64,000 nucleotides of DNA from Ensifer adhaerens (GTDB taxonomy: Bacteria; Pseudomonadota; Alphaproteobacteria; Rhizobiales; Rhizobiaceae). Within the stretch, counting starts at the first letter, position 1; each line of letters begins with the position of its first letter. The DNA is taken from contig NZ_JABEKT010000001.1 in the NCBI RefSeq assembly GCF_013283195.1, positions 124,001 through 188,000 of the forward strand, given 5' to 3'. Shown here in pieces: positions 28,736 through 37,030 of this stretch. The notes under the pieces were generated by a model. It was not told where the DNA came from. It saw nothing but the letters and a program-made list of their open reading frames with translations, and made no database searches. The position numbers and the translations under genes are program-made.

Positions 28736-29977
28736 CTAGCGACGATGCTCCGGCACGTCGAGCGTGTCGATCTTGCGCAGTTGCGGGAAGCCGAGCGCCC
28801 AGAGCACTGACACCAGCAGCGTGCCTGCACCGCCGAACGCGACGGCAAAGACCGCGCCGAAGCCCGAAGCCATCATGCCCGCACGGAATTCGCCAAGCTC
28901 GTTGGAGGCGCCGACGAACACCATGTTGACCGCATTGACGCGACCGCGCAGCTCGTCCGGTGTCCACAGCGTGATCAGGATTTCGCGCACATAGACCGAG
29001 ATCATGTCGGCAGCGCCCATGATCACCAGCGCTGCGATCGACAGCCACGGCGTTGCCGACAGGCCGAAGACGATGGTGCCGAGACCGAACAGCGCAACGC
29101 CGGTGAACATCAGGATGCCCGCACGGTGGCGGATGGGGTGGGCGGCCAGCCAGATCGCCATGCCGACCGCGCCGACGCCGGGGGCGGCGCGCAGCAGCCC
29201 CAGGCCCCAGGGGCCGAGATCAAGGATGTCGCGGGCGAACACCGGCATCAGCGCAACGGCGCCACCGAGCAGCACTGCGAAGAGATCGAGCGAGATCGCG
29301 CCCAGCACCACCTTCTCCGCCTTGATGTAGCGAAAGCCGGCGGTGATCGTCTCCCAGCTCTGCACTGGGGCCTTGGAGCGGGCTGCCGGCTTCGGAATGG
29401 CAAACACCATCAGCGCCGCCGCCGCGAAGAAGCAGACGCCGACAGCATAGGGTGCAACCGAACCGAAGCCATAGATCAGGCCGCCGGCAACCGGGCCGAC
29501 GATCATCGCCGTCTGCCAGGATGTCGAATTCCAGGCGATCGCATTGGGCAGGTCTTCCGGCGGCACCAGATTGGGTGCGAGCGACTGGGAAGCGGGCGCG
29601 AGAAACGCCCGCTCGATGCCGAAGACGATCAGGATCGCATAAACAGGCCAGGGCGAGAAAAGCCCGGTGACCGTCAGCATCAGCAACGCGATGGCGCACA
29701 GCGTGCTGACGGCCATGCAGATGCCCATGATCATGCGCCGGTTGTAGCGATCGGCAACCGAGCCGGTGACGAGGATCAGCACCAGCGACGGCAGGAACTG
29801 GAAAAGCCCGATCAAGCCGAGATCGAACGGATCGCGCGTCAGATCGTAGATCTGCCAGCCGACCGCGACGGAGATGATCTGGATGGCGAAGTAGGCGAGG
29901 AAGCGCGAGAAGAAATAACGACGATAGCCGACATGCCTGAAGGCGGCGAAGCGGTGCGTGGTATGAACGGCAGACAT
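28736..29977 (-). CDS. MFS exporter (EntS/MFS_3-like)
   Basis: A 413-residue major facilitator superfamily permease with 12 predicted helices. Seen: the N-terminal FRHVGYRRYFFSRFLAYFAIQIISVAVGW, the loop 2-3 motif VTGSVADRYNRRMIM (GxxxDRxxRR type), ASQSLAPNLVPPEDLPNAIAWNS, and a later VRGPDELRGRVNAVN-like segment (TPDELRGRVNAVN). This pattern is that of the EntS-like MFS_3 subgroup, which exports siderophores or drugs; the substrate is unknown. The start has GAGGAG about nine bases upstream. It is convergent with the GATase and divergent from yggT. Confidence 0.88.
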   Translation of the reverse strand: MSAVHTTHRFAAFRHVGYRRYFFSRFLAYFAIQIISVAVGWQIYDLTRDPFDLGLIGLFQFLPSLVLILVTGSVADRYNRRMIMGICMAVSTLCAIALLMLTVTGLFSPWPVYAILIVFGIERAFLAPASQSLAPNLVPPEDLPNAIAWNSTSWQTAMIVGPVAGGLIYGFGSVAPYAVGVCFFAAAALMVFAIPKPAARSKAPVQSWETITAGFRYIKAEKVVLGAISLDLFAVLLGGAVALMPVFARDILDLGPWGLGLLRAAPGVGAVGMAIWLAAHPIRHRAGILMFTGVALFGLGTIVFGLSATPWLSIAALVIMGAADMISVYVREILITLWTPDELRGRVNAVNMVFVGASNELGEFRAGMMASGFGAVFAVAFGGAGTLLVSVLWALGFPQLRKIDTLDVPEHRR

Positions 29978-30110
29978 GGGGGAAACGCTCCTCGACGGTA
30001 CCGATCTTTGTCCGACCTCTATTAAACATGATCGCGCACGACAAATCGGCGTACTTGCTCGTTTAGGTCTCAATGTCTACATGTCTGTCAATAACGATTT
30101 GGAGACCGGC

Positions 30111-30404
30111 ATGATTGCTGTCATCGGCACCTTGAACTTTATTATCAACATCGCGTGGTTTCTGATCATCGCGTCCGCCATCTTTTCCTGGCTCTACGCG
30201 TTCAACGTCATCAACGTGAACAACCAGGCGATCAACATGATCGGCCGCTCGCTCTACCAGCTGACCGAGCCGCTCTATCGTCCGATCCGCCGGGTCCTGC
30301 CCAACATGGGCGGCGTCGATCTTTCGCCGCTGGTCGTGCTGGTGATCCTCTATTTCATCCAGCTGTTCCTGAACACGACGATCGCGCCGGCGCTGCTGCG
30401 CTGA
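30111..30404 (+). CDS. YggT family membrane protein
   Basis: A 97-residue integral membrane protein with a single YGGT domain, containing two hydrophobic segments (MIAVIGTLNFIINIAWFLI and VVLVILYFIQLFL). Seen: the conserved LTEPLYRPIRRVLPNMGGVDLSPLVV between them. ATG at 30111 has GGAG about seven bases upstream. YggT is often paired with a DUF167 gene, as here, and linked to osmotic or division roles, but the mechanism is unknown. The DUF167 start follows the stop by four bases. Confidence 0.9.
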   Translation: MIAVIGTLNFIINIAWFLIIASAIFSWLYAFNVINVNNQAINMIGRSLYQLTEPLYRPIRRVLPNMGGVDLSPLVVLVILYFIQLFLNTTIAPALLR

Positions 30405-30408
30405 TCCA

Positions 30409-30726
30409 TTGACGAGCCAAGCGTTTACCGCCCACGGCGATCACGTGCGCGTCACCGTCCGGCTGACACCGAACGGCGGACGCGACGGGATCGACGGGGT
30501 GGAGAGTGGCGCCGACGGGCAGGACCATCTCAAGGTCCGCGTGCGCGCCATCCCGGAAAAGGGTAAGGCCAACCAGGCCCTGATCGCCGTTCTCGCCAAG
30601 GAAATCGGCGTCGCCAAGAACCGCATTTCCTTCATTTCAGGCGAAACTCAGCGAAAAAAAATCCTCCGGATCGATGCCGACCCGGAGGATGTTTTAGAGC
30701 GACTTGCCGAATTGGCCGGCAAATGA
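30409..30726 (+). CDS. DUF167 (YggU-like) protein
   Basis: A 105-residue protein of the DUF167 family. Seen: VRVTVRLTPNGGRDGIDGVE and the diagnostic KVRVRAIPEKGKANQALIAVLAKEIGV followed by ISGETQRKKILRI. The only reasonable start is TTG at 30409, four bases after the YggT stop. The function is unknown. Unusually, the stretch that codes for RKKILRIDADPEDV also forms the intrinsic terminator of ppa on the opposite strand (30653-30690). Confidence 0.88.
   Translation: MTSQAFTAHGDHVRVTVRLTPNGGRDGIDGVESGADGQDHLKVRVRAIPEKGKANQALIAVLAKEIGVAKNRISFISGETQRKKILRIDADPEDVLERLAELAGK
30653..30690 (-). terminator. ppa terminator embedded in the DUF167 coding sequence
   Basis: ATCCTCCGG at 30661-30669 pairs with CCGGAGGAT at 30682-30690. 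Read on the minus strand the stem is followed by eight T (the A-run at 30654-30661) and lies 46 bases after the ppa stop. This is a strong intrinsic terminator within the opposite gene. Confidence 0.85.
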
Positions 30727-30735
30727 GCCGAAAGC

Positions 30736-31272
30736 TTACTTCTTTTCGTTCGCGGCGCGCTCGACAGCTTCCTTGATCAGCTGCTTGGCGACGGCGGCAT
30801 CCTTCCAGCCAAAAATCTTGACCCACTTGCCGGGCTCCAGATCCTTGTAGTGCTCGAAGAAGTGCTCGATCTGCTTGAGCGTGATTTCCGGCAGGTCGGT
30901 GTATTCATGCACCTTGTCGTAGCGCTGCGTCAGGTGGCCCGACGGAACCGCGATGATCTTTTCGTCCTTGCCGGAGTTGTCTTCCATCATCATCACGCCG
31001 ATCGGGCGGACGTTGATGACGCAGCCCGGAACGAGCGGACGGGTGTTGCAGATCAGGACGTCGATCGGATCGCCATCGTCGGAAAGCGTGTGCGGCACGA
31101 AGCCGTAGTTCCCCGGATAGTGCATCGGCGTGTAGAGGAAACGGTCGACGACGAGCGTGCCGGCTTCCTTGTCCATCTCGTACTTGATGGGATGGCCACC
31201 AACGGGAACCTCAACGATCACGTTGACATCTTCTGGTGGATTCTTTCCGATGGAAATCGCGTCAATGCGCAT
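30736..31272 (-). CDS. ppa: Inorganic pyrophosphatase
   Basis: Family I soluble pyrophosphatase of 178 residues. Seen: [50 protein letters not shown], whose DGDPIDV Asp residues bind Mg, and [15 protein letters not shown] with [16 protein letters not shown] at the C-terminus. It hydrolyses pyrophosphate and drives biosynthetic reactions. It is convergent with the DUF167 gene, whose 3' part supplies its terminator. Confidence 0.97.
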   Translation of the reverse strand: MRIDAISIGKNPPEDVNVIVEVPVGGHPIKYEMDKEAGTLVVDRFLYTPMHYPGNYGFVPHTLSDDGDPIDVLICNTRPLVPGCVINVRPIGVMMMEDNSGKDEKIIAVPSGHLTQRYDKVHEYTDLPEITLKQIEHFFEHYKDLEPGKWVKIFGWKDAAVAKQLIKEAVERAANEKK

Positions 31273-31430
31273 GGACTACTCCAGGGTCAGTTGGGACGTT
31301 TGCCCGTCGGATAAAGGGAAACATGCCGCGATGCAATATAACTTTCGTCCGCAGCGCAGATTCAGCCGGTGGTTTTGTCGTGGTCGAATGGCCGGGACAG
31401 GTCGACAAATCCTGCCGAAGGGAGGTCATG

Positions 31431-32033
31431 ATGAACGGAAAGATTGCGTGCCTGTCGCTGGTCCTGCTGTCTGCCGGATCAGCCATTGCCAATGACAGCG
31501 TCTATGTCGACGTCAGCCGCGACAAGTGCAAGACGATCGCCGAGGAGCCGGGCATGTACGCCCTGATGACCTGCCCGGGTTACGGCGACTATCCCGTCCA
31601 CTTCAAGGAGATTGACGTTCGCCAGAGCTTCTCCTTCGGCCATATCGGCAAGGAATACCTCGACGGGGCATTCGAGAGCTTCATCCCCTTTAACCACGCG
31701 GGCACAATCGTGGAATGGCGCGTCGCCAAGGGCGGCGCTGCCGTCGCGGCAATTCTGCGCTGGATCATCGAAAACCCGGATCCGAAGACCGGGGAATCGA
31801 TCCCCGCGCTGGAAGGGCAGGTTCTCGTCATTTCCAAGGTGGCCGAGAAGCATGACGGCAAGGGCTGCGTCGCCGGCTATGTCGATGCGCTCGCCAACCC
31901 TGATCCCAACACGATTGCCCGAAAGGTTGCCGACGAGGTGGCGCCGACATTTCGCTGTGGCGTCGACCAGGCGGCATTCCACGGCAAACGCGGCGACAAG
32001 GCCTCCGAACCCAACAACGAACTGCCGGAATGA
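31431..32033 (+). CDS. Secreted hypothetical protein
   Basis: A 200-residue protein with a signal peptide (MNGKIACLSLVLLSAGSAIA, likely cut before NDS). Of two adjacent ATGs at 31428 and 31431, the second has GGAGG five bases upstream. The mature region has Cys in RDKCKTI, MTCPGYG, KGCVAGY and TFRCGVD, an even set that may form disulfides in the periplasm. I recognise no domain; LPE is the last triplet of residues. It stands alone on the plus strand between ppa and a GNAT gene. Confidence 0.7.
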   Translation: MNGKIACLSLVLLSAGSAIANDSVYVDVSRDKCKTIAEEPGMYALMTCPGYGDYPVHFKEIDVRQSFSFGHIGKEYLDGAFESFIPFNHAGTIVEWRVAKGGAAVAAILRWIIENPDPKTGESIPALEGQVLVISKVAEKHDGKGCVAGYVDALANPDPNTIARKVADEVAPTFRCGVDQAAFHGKRGDKASEPNNELPE

Positions 32034-32085
32034 TGTTGGAATTTTCCGCTATCGCAAGAGCCGCCAAGGCCCTGCGCTTTCGGCG

Positions 32086-32592
32086 TCAGTTCCAGGCGAA
32101 GCCGACCTTCTTGAGGTGCTTGTCACCGAAATCTTCCATGCCTTCGGCAATATCGCTGCCGCCGGCGCCCTGGAAGAACTGATAGGCGTGATCGCTGTCC
32201 TCCAGGCACCAGACGACCAGTCCCTGGCAGCCGAGCGAGCGCAGCAGGCTCTTGGCTTCGCCGAACAGAACCCGCCCAAGGCCGATGCCCTGGTATTCCG
32301 GACGCAGGTAGATCTCGTAGATTTCGCCTTCCTGCGGCAGCGCCTTGGCGCGGCTGAGGCCGAGAGTGGCATAGCCGGCAATCGTTCCCGCGACGTCCAC
32401 GACCAGCAGAGTCGCCGGACCGCGCGTCGCCTTGCGCCACCAGACTTCGTCTCGACGATTGACCATCTGGATCAGCGGGCGGTGCGGAATGATGCCGCCA
32501 TAGGTCTGCAGCCATGAAACGCGATGCACGTCGGCAATTGCCGCCGCCTCTTGCGGTTCTCCAGGCCTGACCTCGATCGAAACAGTCTTCAT
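32086..32592 (-). CDS. GNAT family N-acetyltransferase
   Basis: A 168-residue acetyl-CoA-dependent acyltransferase. Seen: IADVHRVSWLQTYGGIIP, the beta-4 strand region GEIYEIYLRPEYQGIGLGRVLFGEAKSLL with the acetyl-CoA pyrophosphate loop (Q/RxxGxG/A as YQGIGLGR), and a C-terminal QGLVVWCLEDSDHAYQFFQ segment. The pattern is of RimI-like small-substrate acetyltransferases; the acceptor is unknown. The sequence upstream holds a long imperfect palindrome at 32652-32695. Confidence 0.85.
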   Translation of the reverse strand: MKTVSIEVRPGEPQEAAAIADVHRVSWLQTYGGIIPHRPLIQMVNRRDEVWWRKATRGPATLLVVDVAGTIAGYATLGLSRAKALPQEGEIYEIYLRPEYQGIGLGRVLFGEAKSLLRSLGCQGLVVWCLEDSDHAYQFFQGAGGSDIAEGMEDFGDKHLKKVGFAWN

Positions 32593-32651
32593 GACTCACG
32601 ACTCTAAACACACACAGGGCGAACAGGAATCCCGCCCGGGAGCCGCGTCGC

Positions 32652-32695
32652 GTTAACCCACAGGCAACTTTAACGGCATCCTGTGGAAGGTTAAC
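32652..32695. promoter_or_regulatory. Long imperfect palindrome upstream of the GNAT gene
   Basis: GTTAACC-CACAGG at 32652-32664 mirrors CCTGTGG-GGTTAAC at 32680-32695 with small bulges. It lies 60 to 105 bases upstream of the GNAT start. It may be an operator or a transcript hairpin; no known consensus recognised. Confidence 0.4.
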
Positions 32696-32742
32696 GCCTT
32701 TTTAACTTTATCCGCAAGCCGCCCCCCGCTGGCACACACAGC

Positions 32743-32771
32743 AAAAAACCCCGGATCGCTCCGGGGTTTTG
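32743..32771 (-). terminator. Intrinsic terminator after typA
   Basis: AAAACCCCGG and CCGGGGTTTT arms flank a short loop around 32750-32764, with T-rich tails on both strands. It ends typA on the minus strand, just 28 bases beyond its stop, and can also stop plus-strand readthrough. Confidence 0.85.
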
Positions 32772-32798
32772 AAAATTGCTGGTTTTTGTCGGAAGGGC

Positions 32799-34625
32799 TT
32801 AAGCAGCGCCAGCCGTGCGCGACTTCTCGAAGCGCTTGCGGTCGTTCGAGTCGAGGTACATCTTGCGAAGACGGATCGACTTCGGCGTGACTTCGACCAG
32901 CTCGTCGTCCTGGATCCAGGACAGCGCCCGCTCGAGCGTCATGCGGATCGGCGGCGTCAGCTTGACGGCTTCGTCCTTGCCCGATGCGCGCATGTTGGTG
33001 AGCTTCTTGCCCTTCAACACGTTGACTTCGAGGTCGTTGTCGCGCGTGTGGATGCCGATGATCATGCCGGCATAGACCTTTTCGCCGGCTTCGATGATCA
33101 TCGGGCCGCGGTCTTCCAGGTTGAACATGGCATAGGCGACCGATTCACCGGCATCGTTGGAGAGCAGCACGCCGTTGACGCGGCCACCGATCTCGCCCTT
33201 GTACGGCTGGTAGGCGTGGAACAGGCGGTTCATGACCGCCGTGCCGCGCGTATCCGTCAAGAGTTCCGACTGGTAGCCGATCAGGCCACGGGTCGGAGCG
33301 AAGAACACCAGACGGACGCGATTGCCGCCGGACGGACGCAGCTCGACCATCTCGGCCTTGCGCTCGGACATCTTCTGAACGACGACACCCGAATGCTCTT
33401 CGTCGACGTCGATGACCACTTCTTCGATCGGCTCGAGCAGCTGACCGTTGTCATCCTTGTGCATGACGACGCGCGGACGCGAAACGGCAAGTTCGAAGCC
33501 TTCACGACGCATGGTTTCGATCAGAACTGCGAGCTGCAATTCGCCGCGACCGGAGACGAAGAACGAATCCTTCTCGGAGGATTCCTCGATCTTCAGCGCA
33601 ACGTTGCCTTCAGCTTCCTTGAACAGGCGGTCGCGGATGACGCGGCTCGTGACCTTGTCGCCTTCGGTGCCGGCAAGCGGGCTATCGTTGACGATGAAGG
33701 ACATGGTGACGGTCGGCGGGTCGATCGGCTGTGCCGTCAGCGCTTCGGTGACCGTCGGGTCGCAGAAGGTGTCGGCGACTGTGCCCTTGGTCAGGCCGGC
33801 GATGGCGACGATGTCACCTGCATGCGCTTCTTCGATCGGCTGGCGCTCGATGCCGCGGAAAGCGAGGATCTTCGAGATGCGGCCGGTTTCAAGCAGCTTG
33901 CCGTCCTGGCCGAGAACCCGGACCGGCTGGTTCGGCTTCAGCGAACCCGAATGGATGCGGCCGGTGATGATGCGGCCGAGGAAGGGGTTTGCTTCGAGGA
34001 TCGTGCCGATCATGCGGAACGGGCCTTCGGCAACCGTCGGCTCGGGAACGTGCTTGAGCACGAGGTCGAGGAGCGGTGCCATGCCCTGGTCCTTCGGACC
34101 TTCCGGCGCGACGTTCATCCAGCCATCGCGGCCCGAACCGTAGAGGATCGGGAAGTCGAGCTGCTCGTCCGAAGCGTCGAGGTTTGCAAAGAGGTCGAAG
34201 ACTTCGTTGATGACTTCTTCGTGGCGTCCGTCCGGGCGGTCGATCTTGTTGATCGCGACGATCGGCTTCAGGCCGACCTTCAGCGCCTTGCCGACGACGA
34301 ACTTCGTCTGCGGCATCGGGCCTTCGGAGGCGTCGACGAGAACGATGGCGCCGTCCACCATCGACAGGATGCGCTCGACTTCGCCGCCGAAGTCGGCGTG
34401 GCCGGGGGTGTCGACGATGTTGATGCGCACGCCCTTCCACTCGACCGACGTCGCCTTGGCGAGAATGGTGATGCCGCGCTCTTTTTCGATGTCGTTGGAG
34501 TCCATGACGCGTTCGGCAACGCGCTGGTTTTCGCGGAACGAGCCCGACTGCTTCAGAAGCTCGTCGACAAGGGTCGTTTTCCCATGGTCGACGTGCGCGA
34601 TAATCGCGATGTTACGAATGCTCAT
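32799..34625 (-). CDS. typA: Ribosome-associated GTPase TypA/BipA
   Basis: Translational GTPase of 608 residues, related to EF-G, which binds the ribosome and aids late 50S assembly and stress adaptation. Seen: MSIRNIAIIAHVDHGKTTLVDELL with the P-loop, switch II DTPGHADFGGEVERIL, the guanine-specificity NKIDRPDGRHEEV, and later the BipA-specific VGGLTKGTV-like DIVAIAGL and C-terminal NVLKGKKLTNMRASGKDEAVKLTPP. ATG at 34625 matches the family N-terminus; the upstream extension is dropped. Followed by a strong terminator. Confidence 0.97.
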   Translation of the reverse strand: MSIRNIAIIAHVDHGKTTLVDELLKQSGSFRENQRVAERVMDSNDIEKERGITILAKATSVEWKGVRINIVDTPGHADFGGEVERILSMVDGAIVLVDASEGPMPQTKFVVGKALKVGLKPIVAINKIDRPDGRHEEVINEVFDLFANLDASDEQLDFPILYGSGRDGWMNVAPEGPKDQGMAPLLDLVLKHVPEPTVAEGPFRMIGTILEANPFLGRIITGRIHSGSLKPNQPVRVLGQDGKLLETGRISKILAFRGIERQPIEEAHAGDIVAIAGLTKGTVADTFCDPTVTEALTAQPIDPPTVTMSFIVNDSPLAGTEGDKVTSRVIRDRLFKEAEGNVALKIEESSEKDSFFVSGRGELQLAVLIETMRREGFELAVSRPRVVMHKDDNGQLLEPIEEVVIDVDEEHSGVVVQKMSERKAEMVELRPSGGNRVRLVFFAPTRGLIGYQSELLTDTRGTAVMNRLFHAYQPYKGEIGGRVNGVLLSNDAGESVAYAMFNLEDRGPMIIEAGEKVYAGMIIGIHTRDNDLEVNVLKGKKLTNMRASGKDEAVKLTPPIRMTLERALSWIQDDELVEVTPKSIRLRKMYLDSNDRKRFEKSRTAGAA

Positions 34626-34826
34626 TTTTCGTCTCGGAAGGTTTAGGGCACGCCCCAATGGGCCACGCCGCTTTTTCAATGGTCGGGCTCATACAGGTTT
34701 TTTTGCGATTGCGAAAGGGGGGCGTGCGCAAGAGACCGGCGCCGAAGACCCGACAGGCCATGGGTTTGCAACCGGAAAGGGTCGCGCCAACCGGCTCTGG
34801 AAAGGGATCAGTCAAAGCCAGAACGG

Positions 34827-36389
34827 TCATGCGACAGCGGCCGGATCGAGCGTCACGCGCCACAGTTCCTGGTCTTGCCGATCCATCAGGCGCACGGTCA
34901 TCTGCTTCGTCTGGCCATTGATATCGACGATGCCGAAGAACTGCAGGCCGGCCGACGGCGGCAGGTTGCTGTCGACGCCTCCGCCCGATGCCTTGATGAA
35001 GCGGACATCAGGGCCGAACGTCATGTCCAGCTCCTTTGGACCATAGGTTCCGGAATGCAAGGGACCGGAGACGAACTCCCAGAACGGCAGGAAATCCTTG
35101 AAGGCCGCCCGCGACGGATCGTAGTGATGCGCAGCGGTGTAATGCACGTCCGCCGTCAGCCAGACGAGGTTGTCGATGGCATTGTCCCTGATGAAGCGCA
35201 GCAGGTCTGCGAATTCGGTTTCGCGTCCGGTCGGCGGACCATTGTCGCCGTTGGCGATGGCATCGGAGCCGCGCCGGTTGGCATAGTCGTCCCAGACGAC
35301 GAGGCCGATGGGCATGTCGCAGGCGATCACTTTCCAGACGGCCCGCGAGGCGGCAAGCTCCCGTTTCAGCCAGTCCGCCTGGCGCCAGCCGAACAGGCCG
35401 CCATCCCCCTCCCCCTGATTGGGACCGCGATAGGAGCGGAGATCGACGAAGAAGACATCGAGCAGCGGACCGTAGGCGATCTTGCGGAAGATGCGGCCGG
35501 GCTGGGTCGGGACGTTGCGGATCGGCGTCATCTCGTTGAACGCCCGGCCGGCGCGGGCCGCATAGACGGCCACGTCTTTTTCCTGGTAGCGCGGATCGTC
35601 TCTGAGGTCCGTCGACGCCGACCAATTGTTCAAAACCTCGTGGTCGTCCCATTGATAAAAGGTCGGACAGACGGCGTTGAGCTCACGCACATGCTCATCG
35701 AGCAGGCTGTACTTCCACTGGCCCCGATATTCTTCCAGCGTGCGCGCCACGTCGCGCTTCTCGTGCGTGACCACCCGGTTCTTCCAGATCCCGCCGTCGC
35801 GCAAGGGTATCTCGTCGGGAATGGGATTGTCGGCATAGATAGTGTCGCCGGAATGGATGAAGAAATCCGGCTCGTGCAGACGCATCGTCGAATAGGTCTT
35901 CATGCCGACGTCGTCGATGCCCCAGCCCTGGCCGGCCGTGTCGCCGGACCAGACGAAGCGGATCGAGCGCTTGCGCAAGGGTGCTGTGCGAAACCGGCCG
36001 ATGACCGGCTCGGACACCCGGTTGACGTCGTAGAGATCGGTCGCGGTGAAGCGGTAGAAGATGTCCTGGTCGGGCAGGAGATCGTCGAGCGAACACTTCA
36101 CCGCGCAATCCGTCTGCGGTGTCGCGGTGAGATCGGCGAGACGAACGGGATTGGAAAAGCTTTCGGTCGTCGAGTACTCCAGGCTTACCCGCGACGGCCG
36201 GTCGACCCGCGTCCACACCATGCCGGAGCGTGTGTCGACATCCCCCGACTGGACACCATGGATGAATTCCGGCCGGCCGTAACCACGGGCATAAAACGGT
36301 GTCGCAAGACCGGAGGACGCGACAAGGCCGGCGGCACCGGCGGATAAAAGAAAGGAACGACGGGACAGCGTGGTGAGGATTTCGGCCAA
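34827..36389 (-). CDS. phoD: PhoD-like alkaline phosphatase, Tat-exported
   Basis: A 520-residue periplasmic/secreted alkaline phosphatase D. The TTG at 36389 was chosen because GGAGG lies five bases upstream and it yields a Tat signal SRRSFLLSAGAAGLVASSG. Seen: FIHGVQSGDVDTRSGMVWTR, an N-terminal Ig-like region, then the metallophosphatase core with FVWSGDTAGQGWG, HSGDTIYADNP, QWDDHEVLNNW, MPIGLVVWDD and WLTADVHYTAAHHY, containing the metal-binding Asp/His residues. It releases phosphate from phosphodi/monoesters. A Pho-box-like site lies about 63 bases upstream. Family and fold are clear; substrate is inferred. Confidence 0.92.
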   Translation of the reverse strand: MAEILTTLSRRSFLLSAGAAGLVASSGLATPFYARGYGRPEFIHGVQSGDVDTRSGMVWTRVDRPSRVSLEYSTTESFSNPVRLADLTATPQTDCAVKCSLDDLLPDQDIFYRFTATDLYDVNRVSEPVIGRFRTAPLRKRSIRFVWSGDTAGQGWGIDDVGMKTYSTMRLHEPDFFIHSGDTIYADNPIPDEIPLRDGGIWKNRVVTHEKRDVARTLEEYRGQWKYSLLDEHVRELNAVCPTFYQWDDHEVLNNWSASTDLRDDPRYQEKDVAVYAARAGRAFNEMTPIRNVPTQPGRIFRKIAYGPLLDVFFVDLRSYRGPNQGEGDGGLFGWRQADWLKRELAASRAVWKVIACDMPIGLVVWDDYANRRGSDAIANGDNGPPTGRETEFADLLRFIRDNAIDNLVWLTADVHYTAAHHYDPSRAAFKDFLPFWEFVSGPLHSGTYGPKELDMTFGPDVRFIKASGGGVDSNLPPSAGLQFFGIVDINGQTKQMTVRLMDRQDQELWRVTLDPAAVA

Positions 36390-36451
36390 ACAAGCCTCCG
36401 GTTCGAGCCTCGCGAAAGCGGATTTCGCGTGTCGGACCTTTGGCTGCCCGC

Positions 36452-36469
36452 ATGTCAGCGCGTTGACAG
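36452..36469 (-). promoter_or_regulatory. Candidate Pho box upstream of phoD
   Basis: On the minus strand CTGTCAA-CGCG-CTGACAT: two direct 7-mers, each 6 of 7 to CTGTCAT, separated by four bases. This is the geometry of a PhoB site (CTGTCAT N4 CTGTCAT). The centre is GC-rich, unlike the E. coli consensus. It sits about 63 bases upstream of the phoD start. Confidence 0.55.
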
Positions 36470-36584
36470 AGGCATGAAACAATTTGAACGGTTTCGCGAC
36501 AATTCGGTGAAAGTCTGCCTTGCCGCGCTTAACGGTAAGCCGCCCCGGCACCTTCACGGCGGCGCCATTTCGACAACCTCTCGT

Positions 36585-36614
36585 CTTGACGTAACGCCGG
36601 CTGGAACACTAAGG
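36585..36614 (+). promoter_or_regulatory. Promoter of the cobalamin-riboswitch operon
   Basis: CTTGAC at 36585-36590 and CTAAGG at 36609-36614, spaced 18 bases. The -35 is a perfect match to the rhizobial sigma-70 form; the -10 is partial. A start site near 36621 would coincide with the first stem of the riboswitch. Confidence 0.6.
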
Positions 36615-36620
36615 GTAGCG

Positions 36621-36840
36621 CCGACGGTTCCCCGAAGGATGACTCTAACGGGGATTAATAGGGAACACGGTGAGGACGACCCAATAGGGACCGAGACCGT
36701 GGCTGCCCCCGCAACTGTAAGCGGAATGCCGGACACCCAAGTGGCGCGACAGCGCGCCATGCCACTGCGATCGCGTCAGACGCGTTGCGGGAAGGCAGGT
36801 GGAAGGCGCTTGATCCGCGAGCCAGGAGACCTGCCGTCAA
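36621..36840 (+). promoter_or_regulatory. Cobalamin (B12) riboswitch
   Basis: A 5'-UTR aptamer binding adenosylcobalamin. Seen: P1 pairing between GACGG (36623-36627) and CCGTC (36834-36838), the diagnostic GGGAACACGGTGAGG-type segment (36659 onward), CCCCCGCAACTGTAAGCGG, the B12-box GCCACTG (36761-36767), GGGAAGGC and the terminal GAGCCAGGAGACCTGCC. It lies 190 bases upstream of the binding-protein gene, so it should reduce expression of the downstream transporter operon when B12 is plentiful. Confidence 0.96.
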
Positions 36841-36889
36841 GCAGAAGATCCAACGTCACGGGCGGGGTTGCCCGGAACAGGAGTTGTCC

Positions 36890-36997
36890 ATGATCCGCAT
36901 ACCCGGCGGCTTTGCGCCCTCTTTTCCCGTTCTTCTCGACGTTTGCGATCGTTTGTCTCCCGAAATCCGACCGGCCGGCTGTCGCCGCTTCGGCTGA
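36890..36997 (+). CDS. Possible 35-codon leader ORF after the riboswitch
   Basis: ATG at 36890 preceded by AGGAG with six bases spacing opens a 35-codon frame ending with TGA at 36995-36997. It lies between the riboswitch and the binding-protein gene. The peptide, starting MIRIPGGFAPSFPVLLDV, resembles no known family. A CGGGC/GCCCG hairpin at 36859-36874 lies just before its ribosome binding site. It could be the true target of riboswitch control, with coupling to the gene downstream, or simple chance. Confidence 0.35.
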   Translation: MIRIPGGFAPSFPVLLDVCDRLSPEIRPAGCRRFG

Positions 36998-37030
36998 CCC
37001 TTCGCAAGCTCACGAGAAGAGAGAATTCCC

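Noticed and set aside
32769-34646. Long plus-strand open frame opposite typA
   Set aside because: Shadow of typA, with no motif of its own.
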